Shown here: positions 1 to 5,314 of the stretch, one piece after another | Position numbering within the stretch: position 1 is the stretch's first letter | Layout of the letters: every line of letters starts with the position of its first letter | Assembly (NCBI GenBank): GCA_945876155.1 | Contig: CAMCMW010000143.1 | Location: 1-5,314, forward strand | From: an uncultured Ruminococcus sp. | GTDB lineage: Bacteria; Bacillota; Clostridia; Oscillospirales; Ruminococcaceae | DNA length: 5,314 bases | Reading direction: 5' to 3' | Made by a program: the position numbers and the translations under genes | The notes under the pieces: generated by a model | The model's input: the letters and a program-made list of their open reading frames with translations, nothing else | What the model was told of the DNA's origin: nothing | Database searches by the model: none

Positions 1-655
1 ATGGCACATTATGGGTGTTACTCAGGGCGCAGGTCTTTCTCTGAAATGGTTCAGGGATAACTTCTGCAATGCCGAAAAGGAAACTGCAAAGCTTATGGGC
101 GTTGACGAGTACTACCTCATGGACAAGGAGGCTGAAAGCGTACCAGTAGGCGCAAACCGTCTGCTTTACCTGCCTTACCTCATGGGCGAAAGAACTCCTC
201 ACCTTGACCCCGACGCAAGAGGCGTTTTCTTCGGGCTTTCCGCAATCCACACCAAAAAGGATATGCTCAGAGCCGTTATGGAGGGCGTTGCCTACTCTCT
301 GCGTGACTGCTTTGAGATTTGCCGTGAAATGGGCATCGACATAAGCGACATGATGGCTTGCGGCGGCGGCGGTACTTCTCCGCTGTGGAGACAGATGCTT
401 GCCGACCTTTACAAGTGTCCGGTAAAGACTGTTGCCTCAAAGGAAGGTCCGGCTCTGGGCGTTGCTATACTTGCTTCTGTTGGCGCTGGCATTTACAGTT
501 CTGTACCGGAGGCGTGCAAAGCCATAGTCAAGACTGACAAGACACAGCTGCCTGTTGAAGAAAATATGCCGAAGTATGACAAGTACTACAAGCTCTATAC
601 TGAAATTTATCCGGCACTGAAAGAGAAATTCAAGGCACTTGCAAGTCTGAATTAA
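1..655 (+). CDS. xylB: Xylulokinase, C-terminal part (5' end outside window)
   Basis: Phosphorylates D-xylulose with ATP to xylulose 5-phosphate in the cytoplasm, the step that brings xylose into the pentose phosphate pathway. The reading frame is open to the left edge (codons from base 2 read W-H-I-M-G-V-T), so the ATG at 11 is internal and not the start. About 217 residues remain of a family length near 490-500, which is most of the FGGY C-terminal domain. Counting the Met at 11 as residue 1, GERTPH (59-64) is typical of xylulokinases. GVFFGL plus the following D-M-x-x-A-V-M-E (71-91) fits the FGGY family signature. GGGGTSPLWRQMLAD (118-132) and EGPALG (145-150) are the nucleotide-binding elements. 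The catalytic Asp of the family lies upstream of the window. TAA at 653-655 is followed closely by a terminator, so this is the last gene of its transcript. Other FGGY kinases (glycerol kinase, ribulokinase) fit less well because of GERTPH. Confidence 0.93.
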   Translation, partial: WHIMGVTQGAGLSLKWFRDNFCNAEKETAKLMGVDEYYLMDKEAESVPVGANRLLYLPYLMGERTPHLDPDARGVFFGLSAIHTKKDMLRAVMEGVAYSLRDCFEICREMGIDISDMMACGGGGTSPLWRQMLADLYKCPVKTVASKEGPALGVAILASVGAGIYSSVPEACKAIVKTDKTQLPVEENMPKYDKYYKLYTEIYPALKEKFKALASLN

Positions 656-672
656 TATTTTACACATCAATG

Positions 673-704
673 GACTCCCTCTTCTGGAGGGGGTCTCTCT
701 TTTT
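673..704 (+). terminator. Intrinsic terminator after xylulokinase gene
   Basis: The arms GACTCCCTC (673-681) and GAGGGGGTC (687-695) form a 9-bp stem with one G-T pair around a 5-base loop. TCTC and then a run of five T (700-704) follow. It starts 18 bases after the xylulokinase stop codon. It separates that transcript from the downstream carboxypeptidase gene. Confidence 0.85.
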
Positions 705-773
705 AAAAATTCGCATGGGAAAAATTTCCTGTTATTATTTAAGAAACTTTTCGATTTGACTATCCCTATTCCC

Positions 774-802
774 TTGACGAGAGCCGGTCGATATGTTAAA
801 AT
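774..802 (+). promoter_or_regulatory. Sigma-A-type extended -10 promoter for the carboxypeptidase gene
   Basis: A -35 box TTGACG (774-779) is followed by a 17-base spacer and a -10 box TAAAAT (797-802). TG at 794-795, one base before the -10, makes it an extended -10 promoter. The predicted start of transcription is about 809, giving a leader near 28 bases. A perfect TATAAT at 802-807 overlaps, but its spacing of 22 from this -35 is too long. The location between a terminator and a gene with a strong Shine-Dalgarno supports the call. Confidence 0.7.
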
Positions 803-825
803 ATAATAGAGAATTATGAAAAATT

Positions 826-830
826 GAGGG
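826..830 (+). promoter_or_regulatory. Ribosome binding site for the carboxypeptidase gene
   Basis: GAGGG lies six bases before the ATG at 837, which fixes that ATG as the start. The site also falls in the right arm of the 766-835 inverted repeat. Confidence 0.8.
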
Positions 831-836
831 AATAGA

Positions 837-1844
837 ATGAAAAAGGAATCGAATTCTGCCGGAGGAGTTGCGCTCTGGCTTTTTGTTATTTTATTGCTGC
901 TGCTTATAATTTTAGGCGGTGTTACGCTGCTGCAAAAGCGAAATAACAGCAGTACCGCCTCTGCCGGAATATCGCAGTATGACTCCGGAGAAACTGAAAC
1001 ACAATCCCCTACCGAACCGCCTACAGAACCCCCGACCGAACCGGAAACGACCGTCCGTACCTTTGATTTTGATTACATGGAAATTGAAAGTGAGACTGCT
1101 CTGCTGACCGACCTTGACGGTAACGAGATTTTCTCGAAAAACCAGTATGAGAGGATATACCCTGCCTCACTGACCAAAATTATGACGGCAATCGTTGCAA
1201 TTGAAAATGTTTACGACATTGACGAAACCATAATGATAACCGGTGATGTATTCGACCAGGTAAACGCTGAAAACGGTTCAACAGCCGGATTTTATGCCTA
1301 TGAGGAAGTCAGTTACCGGGATTTGTTATACGGTGCGGTTTTAAGTTCCGGTGCGGAATGCTGTCTTACCCTTGCAAATTATATCAGCGGAAGTGAGTGG
1401 AATTTTGTACAGCTTATGAATGAAAAGGCTCAGGAGCTTGGCATGAACGACACCAATTTCACCAACGTCTGCGGATTCCAGAATTATGACCACTATTCAA
1501 CAGCCGCCGACATATCGGTTCTGTTGAGGTATGCCCTTGAAAATGACACGTTTTACGAAATTTTTACATCTCAGAGCTATTACACTGAAACCGACGAGCA
1601 CCCCGAGGGAATAACCCTTTACAGCACAATGTTTTCTGCAATGGATTCGTCATATATAAACGGCGGAAGGATACTCGGCGGAAAAACCGGATTTACAGAC
1701 GAGGCAGGACTTTGCCTTGCGTCCCTTGCGGAGGTTGACGGTACACTGTATACCCTTGTGACCACCGGTGCGCCTGGTTCCCACTACACAGAACCGCTGC
1801 ACATCTATGATGCCGTAAATATTTATGAAAGACTGAGTGAATAA
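837..1844 (+). CDS. Membrane-anchored serine D-Ala-D-Ala carboxypeptidase (S11 family PBP)
   Basis: Predicted to remove the terminal D-Ala from peptidoglycan stem pentapeptides at the outer face of the membrane. The 335 residues begin with a short basic tip and a long hydrophobic segment (about 11-32), followed by Q-K-R. This looks like an uncleaved signal anchor with the catalytic part outside. A low-complexity linker (about 36-75) contains three TEPP-type repeats. The catalytic domain follows: SLTK at 111-114 holds the nucleophile Ser111 and Lys114. The second motif aligns at S171-G172-A173, where the family usually has S-x-N. KTG is at 283-285 with T-D-E-A-G after it. HYSTAADIS (219-227) is also typical of S11 enzymes. 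The protein is shorter than DacA/PBP5 enzymes and shows no PBP5_C domain after KTG. It has its own promoter, Shine-Dalgarno and terminator, so it is probably monocistronic. The S11 assignment is firm; whether activity is full given A173 is unknown. Confidence 0.9.
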   Translation: MKKESNSAGGVALWLFVILLLLLIILGGVTLLQKRNNSSTASAGISQYDSGETETQSPTEPPTEPPTEPETTVRTFDFDYMEIESETALLTDLDGNEIFSKNQYERIYPASLTKIMTAIVAIENVYDIDETIMITGDVFDQVNAENGSTAGFYAYEEVSYRDLLYGAVLSSGAECCLTLANYISGSEWNFVQLMNEKAQELGMNDTNFTNVCGFQNYDHYSTAADISVLLRYALENDTFYEIFTSQSYYTETDEHPEGITLYSTMFSAMDSSYINGGRILGGKTGFTDEAGLCLASLAEVDGTLYTLVTTGAPGSHYTEPLHIYDAVNIYERLSE

Positions 1845-1846
1845 AC

Positions 1847-1888
1847 AAAAAGTTTCGGAAATCTTAAAAAGATGACCGAAACTTTTTT
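1847..1888 (+). terminator. Terminator of the carboxypeptidase gene, possibly bidirectional
   Basis: AAAAAGTTTCGG (1847-1858) pairs perfectly with CCGAAACTTTTT (1876-1887), a 12-bp stem followed by T's to 1888. The 17-base loop can itself pair, ATCTT (1861-1865) with AAGAT (1869-1873). It begins three bases after the stop codon. The A-rich left flank (1843-1851, broken by one C) gives a T-rich tail on the minus strand, so it may also back up termination of the oxidoreductase gene. Confidence 0.92.
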
Positions 1889-1900
1889 ATGGGCATCTCT

Positions 1901-1937
1901 AAAAAAATGAGGCTGCTGCGTGTACTGCAACAGCCTC
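1901..1937 (-). terminator. Intrinsic terminator of the pyruvate oxidoreductase gene
   Basis: Read on the minus strand, GAGGCTGTTGC (1937-1927) pairs with GCAGCAGCCTC (1919-1909) with one mismatch, around a 7-base loop. One base separates this stem from seven T's (complement of the A run 1901-1907). It lies about 75 bases beyond the oxidoreductase stop. On the plus strand four T's follow the stem (1938-1941), a weaker tail, so minus-strand use is favoured. Confidence 0.85.
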
Positions 1938-1950
1938 TTTTGTATGTTCT

Positions 1951-1980
1951 GGACCTCCCGCATTGTGCTGCGGTACTTCC
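1951..1980 (-). other. Possible hairpin in the 3' untranslated region of the oxidoreductase gene
   Basis: The arms GGACCTCCCGCA (1951-1962) and TGCGGTACTTCC (1969-1980) can pair at 9 of 12 positions around a 6-base loop: five pairs next to the loop, a mismatched middle and three outer pairs. It lies between the oxidoreductase stop and its terminator. There is no T-tail, so it is not a second terminator. It may be an mRNA-stabilising or processing structure, or chance. Confidence 0.3.
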
Positions 1981-2012
1981 TTTCGCATCTTAGAATTTAT
2001 CAGGTGTACTGA

Positions 2013-5000
2013 TTAAGCCTCACCGTAAAGCTTTGAAAGTCTTGTCAGATAGTCGTATCTGTCCTTAGCATTTTCAAGAGCCTTGTCGAAGAGCTTTTCT
2101 GCTCTCTCAGGGTTCTGACGAGCAAGTGCATTGTAACGAACCTCACCCATAAGGAAGTTCTTGTATTCGTCAGTGTTAGGAGCCTTGGAATCCATGATGA
2201 ATGGGTTCTTGCCCTCTGCCTTGAGAGTCGGGTTGTATCTGTAAAGGTGCCAGTAACCAGCCTGAACAGCCTTCTTTTCTTCTGCCATAGCAGTACCCAT
2301 ACCAGTCTTGATACCATGGTTGATACATGGAGCGTAACCGATAATGATTGACGGACCGTTATAAGCCTCAGCCTCTGCAATAGCCTTGATACACTGATTC
2401 ATATCAGCACCCATAGCAATGTGAGCAACGTAAACGTAGCCATAGCTCATTGCGATACCAGCCAGATCCTTCTTCTTAACTTCCTTACCGGCAGCAGCGA
2501 ACTGTGCAATAGCGCCTGTAGGAGTTGACTTGGATGACTGACCGCCTGTGTTGGAGTAAACTTCTGTATCGAATACGAAGATGTTTACGTCCTGACCGGA
2601 AGCGATAACGTGGTCGAGACCGCCGAAACCGATATCATAAGCCCAGCCGTCACCACCGAAGATCCACTGTGACTTCTTTCTGAGGAAGTCCTTTGAAGCG
2701 AGGATTTCCTTGGCAGCGTCGCAGCCGCAAGCCTCAAGTGCAGCAACCAGCTTTTCAGTAGCAGGTGTGTTAGCGTTTCCGTCGTCAACTGTATCGAGAT
2801 ATTCAGCAATTGCTGCCTTAACGTCAGCATTGTCTGTTGTTTCGTTTAATGCCTGTACCTTAGCGATAACTCTGTTTCTGAGAGTCTTCTGACCTAAGAA
2901 CATACCGTAACCGAATTCAGCGTTGTCCTCAAAGAGTGAGTTGGACCATGCAGGACCCTTGCCTTCCTTATTGAATGTGTAAGGAGTTGAAGGTGCAGAA
3001 CCGCCCCAGATTGAAGAACAGCCTGTTGCGTTGGCAATGTACATTCTGTCGCCGAAGAGCTGTGTGATAAGCTTTGCATAAGGTGTTTCACCGCAGCCTG
3101 CGCAAGCGCCTGAGAATTCCAGCATTGGCTGTCTGAACTGTGAGCCCTTGACTGTTGTTGCCTTGAACTTTTCAGCAACTGCCGGCTTTTCGTCGATTGT
3201 AAGACCGTAAGCAAACTTATCCTGTTCGCCCAGCTGTGATTCCAGAGGCTGCATTACAAGAGCCTTGTTCTTAGCAGGACAAACGTTAGCACATGAACCG
3301 CAGCCTGTACAGTCAAGTGCAGAAACTGTCATAGCGAACTTCATTCCGTCCATAGCAGGCTTGAAATCAGCCATCTTCATGCCAGCCGGTGCAGCAGCAG
3401 CCTCGTCAGCAGAAAGAGCAACTGGTCTGATAACAGCGTGTGGACATACATAAGCACACTGGTTACACTGGATACAGTTTTCAGGAATCCACTCTGGAAC
3501 CTTAACTGCGATACCTCTCTTTTCAAATGCAGCAGAGCCCTGTGGGAATGTACCGTCAGCAGCGTCCTTGAATGTTGAAACAGGGAGTGAATCACCCTTC
3601 TGTGCGTTGCAAGGAATCTGAATGTTGTTTACGTAGTTTTCAAGAGTCTTGTTAGCGCTTGTAACGTGAGCCATACCCATCTGAGTATCAGCAGCATTTG
3701 CCCATTCAGCAGGAATGTCAATCTTTACGATGTTCTGGTGGCCAGCGTCAATAGCGTTCCAGTTCTTTTCAACAACGTCCTGTCCCTTCTTGCTGTATGA
3801 TGCCTCAGCAGCAGCCTTCATGTACTTGAGGGCATCTTCGAAAGGAATGATGTTAGCGAGCTTGAAGAATGCGGACTGGAGAATTGTGTTGATTCTTGTA
3901 CCCATTCCTGTTTCTTCACCCAGCTTAACGCCGTTGATTGTATAGAAATTGATATTGTTCTGTGCGAGATATCTCTTAACCTGTCCAGGGAGGTGCTTTT
4001 CAAGGCCTTCCATATCCCAGATTGTGTTAAGAAGGAATGTACCGCCCGGCTTGATGTCGGAAACCATATCGTACTTGTCGATATAGCTCTGGTTGTGACA
4101 GGCAACGAAGTCAGCCTTGTTGATAAGGTATGTTGACTTGATTGGTGTCTTACCGAAACGCAGGTGTGAAATTGTAACACCGCCGGACTTCTTTGAGTCA
4201 TAAGCGAAGTAAGCCTGAGCGTAGAGGTCAGTATGGTCGCCGATGATCTTGATAGAGTTCTTGTTAGCGCCTACTGTACCGTCTGAACCAAGACCCCAGA
4301 ACTTACATGAAGTTGTACCTGCCGGAGCAGTGTCAGGGCTTTCTGTGATATCAAGTGAAAGGTTTGTAACGTCGTCCTTGATACCGATTGTGAATCTTGG
4401 CTTTTCTGTGTTCTTGAATACAGCGATAATCTGTTCCGGAGTTGTATCCTTGGAACCGAGACCGTATCTGCCTGTGAATACAGGAACATCGTTGAACTTA
4501 GTACCCTTGAGAGCAGCAACAACGTCAAGGTAAAGAGGTTCGCCCAGTGAGCCTGGTTCCTTTGTTCTGTCGAGAACTGAGATTCTCTTTACGCTGTCAG
4601 GAATAGCCTCAACAAGCTTGTCTGCAACGAAAGGTCTGTAAAGTCTTACCTTAACAAGACCGTACTTGCCGCCGTTAGCGTTTAAGTAGTCGATAGTTTC
4701 CTCAATTGTATCGTTAACAGAACCCATAGCAATGATGATGTGTTCTGCGTCAGCTGCACCGTAGTAGTTGAAGAGCTTGTAGTCAGTACCGAGCTTAGCG
4801 TTAACCTTGCCCATGTATTCTTCAACGATTGCAGGCATAGCGTCATAGTAAGGGTTGCAAGCCTCTCTTGCCTGGAAGAAGATATCAGGGTTCTGAGCAG
4901 TACCTCTTAATACAGGGTGCTCAGGGTTGAGAGCCTCGTCACGGAATCTCTGAACAGCGTCCATATCGATCATGTCGAGGAGATCAGCGTCGTCCCATGT

Positions 5001-5314
5001 TTCAATCTTCTGGATTTCGTGAGATGTTCTGAAACCATCGAAGAAGTGGATAAATGGAACTCTGCCCTTGATTGTTGCAAGGTGAGCAACAGCACCGAGG
5101 TCCATGATTTCCTGAGGGTTTGATGAACAAAGCATTGCATAGCCTGTCTGACGGCAAGCGTAGATATCGGAGTGGTCACCGAAAATGTTCAGAGCGTGTG
5201 AAGAAACACAACGAGCTGAAACGTGGATAACTGAAGGGAGCAGTTCACCAGCGATCTTGTACATATTAGGGATCATAAGGAGAAGACCCTGTGATGCTGT
5301 GTAAGTAGTTGTGA
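2013..5314 (-). CDS. nifJ: Pyruvate:ferredoxin (flavodoxin) oxidoreductase, 5' end outside window
   Basis: Cytoplasmic enzyme that oxidises pyruvate with CoA to acetyl-CoA and CO2, passing electrons through thiamine diphosphate and three [4Fe-4S] clusters to ferredoxin or flavodoxin. The frame runs off the right edge: codons upstream of the Met at 5276 read TTTYTASQGLLL, conserved family sequence, so that Met is internal and about 80 residues are missing from an expected total near 1180. Counting that Met as residue 1, the order is pyruvate-binding N-terminal domain (to about 165; HVSAR at 18-22, whose Arg matches Arg114 of Desulfovibrio africanus PFOR from memory), domain II (about 175-280), gamma-type domain (about 330-510), EKR domain (EKR 585-587), two ferredoxin clusters (Cys 601/604/607/611 and 656/659/662/666), then the TPP domain (GDG 875-877 to N909). 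Cys 725, 728, 753 and 984 should bind the proximal cluster. All expected cysteines are present. Lysine is AAG in the stretches I read, suggesting high expression. Confidence 0.97.
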   Translation of the reverse strand, partial: TTTYTASQGLLLMIPNMYKIAGELLPSVIHVSARCVSSHALNIFGDHSDIYACRQTGYAMLCSSNPQEIMDLGAVAHLATIKGRVPFIHFFDGFRTSHEIQKIETWDDADLLDMIDMDAVQRFRDEALNPEHPVLRGTAQNPDIFFQAREACNPYYDAMPAIVEEYMGKVNAKLGTDYKLFNYYGAADAEHIIIAMGSVNDTIEETIDYLNANGGKYGLVKVRLYRPFVADKLVEAIPDSVKRISVLDRTKEPGSLGEPLYLDVVAALKGTKFNDVPVFTGRYGLGSKDTTPEQIIAVFKNTEKPRFTIGIKDDVTNLSLDITESPDTAPAGTTSCKFWGLGSDGTVGANKNSIKIIGDHTDLYAQAYFAYDSKKSGGVTISHLRFGKTPIKSTYLINKADFVACHNQSYIDKYDMVSDIKPGGTFLLNTIWDMEGLEKHLPGQVKRYLAQNNINFYTINGVKLGEETGMGTRINTILQSAFFKLANIIPFEDALKYMKAAAEASYSKKGQDVVEKNWNAIDAGHQNIVKIDIPAEWANAADTQMGMAHVTSANKTLENYVNNIQIPCNAQKGDSLPVSTFKDAADGTFPQGSAAFEKRGIAVKVPEWIPENCIQCNQCAYVCPHAVIRPVALSADEAAAAPAGMKMADFKPAMDGMKFAMTVSALDCTGCGSCANVCPAKNKALVMQPLESQLGEQDKFAYGLTIDEKPAVAEKFKATTVKGSQFRQPMLEFSGACAGCGETPYAKLITQLFGDRMYIANATGCSSIWGGSAPSTPYTFNKEGKGPAWSNSLFEDNAEFGYGMFLGQKTLRNRVIAKVQALNETTDNADVKAAIAEYLDTVDDGNANTPATEKLVAALEACGCDAAKEILASKDFLRKKSQWIFGGDGWAYDIGFGGLDHVIASGQDVNIFVFDTEVYSNTGGQSSKSTPTGAIAQFAAAGKEVKKKDLAGIAMSYGYVYVAHIAMGADMNQCIKAIAEAEAYNGPSIIIGYAPCINHGIKTGMGTAMAEEKKAVQAGYWHLYRYNPTLKAEGKNPFIMDSKAPNTDEYKNFLMGEVRYNALARQNPERAEKLFDKALENAKDRYDYLTRLSKLYGEA

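Larger units (their letters stand above)
766..835. repeat. 9-bp inverted repeat flanking the promoter and including the Shine-Dalgarno site
   Basis: CTATTCCCT (766-774) is the exact reverse complement of AGGGAATAG (827-835). The left arm ends at the first base of the -35 hexamer. The right arm covers most of the GAGGG ribosome binding site and the spacer before the ATG. If transcription starts near 809, as the promoter predicts, the left arm is not transcribed, so an RNA hairpin would form only in a longer transcript. The repeat is seen directly; any regulatory role is a guess, and chance occurrence is possible for this length. Confidence 0.35.

Noticed and set aside
11..13. ATG as the start of the xylulokinase gene
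   Set aside because: The preceding codons W-H-I continue the conserved family sequence and are open to the edge, and the remaining product would lack the whole N-terminal kinase domain.
437..670. Antisense open frame across the end of the xylulokinase gene
   Set aside because: It lies opposite a conserved coding sequence, resembles no protein I know, and its start would fall in the xylulokinase body without a clear promoter.
756..761. A second -35 box TTGACT upstream of the main promoter
   Set aside because: No -10-like hexamer lies 16-18 bases downstream (the bases there are GA/GC-rich), so it is probably chance.
774..807. Promoter made of TTGACG (774-779) and the perfect TATAAT (802-807)
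   Set aside because: The spacer is 22 bases, too long for a sigma-A promoter; TAAAAT at 797-802 with a TG extension and a 17-base spacer is better.
919..1107. A 62-codon open frame in another frame inside the carboxypeptidase gene
   Set aside because: It comes from the repetitive proline-rich linker read out of frame; the main frame has the S11 motifs.
1920..2011. Direct repeat GTGTACTG at 1920-1927 and 2004-2011, as possible boundaries of a small insertion
   Set aside because: Eight bases only, one copy inside the terminator loop, no inverted ends or gene between them; likely chance.
2045..5179. Many open frames of 60-127 codons on both strands within the oxidoreductase gene
   Set aside because: They overlap a strongly conserved coding sequence with intact family motifs, have Ser/Leu/Thr-rich shadow compositions and show no recognisable domains; they reflect the restricted codon use of the real gene.
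5274..5276. ATG (minus strand) as the start of the oxidoreductase gene
   Set aside because: The upstream in-frame codons encode TTTYTASQGLLL, a conserved part of the pyruvate-binding domain, and the frame stays open to the window edge. The true start is outside.
1..5314. CRISPR array, tRNA/rRNA, insertion sequence, toxin-antitoxin or defence genes
   Set aside because: No repeated spacer pattern, no terminal inverted repeats with a transposase, no tRNA-like cloverleaf and no such coding sequence could be found; the window is filled by three ordinary genes and short regulatory gaps.

Overview
The window looks like ordinary core chromosome from an anaerobic Firmicute. A Ruminococcus-like or other Oscillospirales/Clostridia gut or rumen bacterium is my best guess. 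The reasons are a single-chain clostridial-type pyruvate:ferredoxin oxidoreductase, a xylulokinase, a Gram-positive style anchored S11 D,D-carboxypeptidase with a Thr-Glu-Pro linker, intermediate GC, and strong Shine-Dalgarno and T-tailed terminators. The genus is inferred from protein flavour only; there is no rRNA or other phylogenetic marker here.

Layout from left to right. At 1-655 (+) is the C-terminal part of a xylulokinase cut by the window edge, followed by an intrinsic terminator at 673-704. At 705-836 is a short intergenic region with a good extended -10 promoter, an inverted repeat and a Shine-Dalgarno site. At 837-1844 (+) is a membrane-anchored serine D-Ala-D-Ala carboxypeptidase (penicillin-binding protein, family S11), closed by a 12-bp-stem terminator at 1847-1888 that could work in both directions. 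A second, minus-strand terminator at 1901-1937 ends the gene on the other side. At 2013-5314 (-) is nearly all of a pyruvate:ferredoxin (flavodoxin) oxidoreductase gene, whose 5' end (about 80 codons) lies beyond the right edge.

The genes do not form one operon. The xylulokinase and the carboxypeptidase are co-directional but separated by a terminator and a fresh promoter. The carboxypeptidase and the oxidoreductase converge. The metabolic link is loose: xylulokinase feeds pentose into the pentose phosphate pathway and glycolysis, and the oxidoreductase turns the resulting pyruvate into acetyl-CoA, CO2 and reduced ferredoxin. The carboxypeptidase trims peptidoglycan stem peptides outside the membrane.

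I found no mobile element, CRISPR array, RNA gene or defence system, and nothing I would call an undescribed system. The most notable details are an Ala where the S11 active-site SxN motif normally has Asn, an inverted repeat that spans the carboxypeptidase promoter and includes its ribosome binding site, and a possible folded element in the 3' untranslated region of the oxidoreductase gene.
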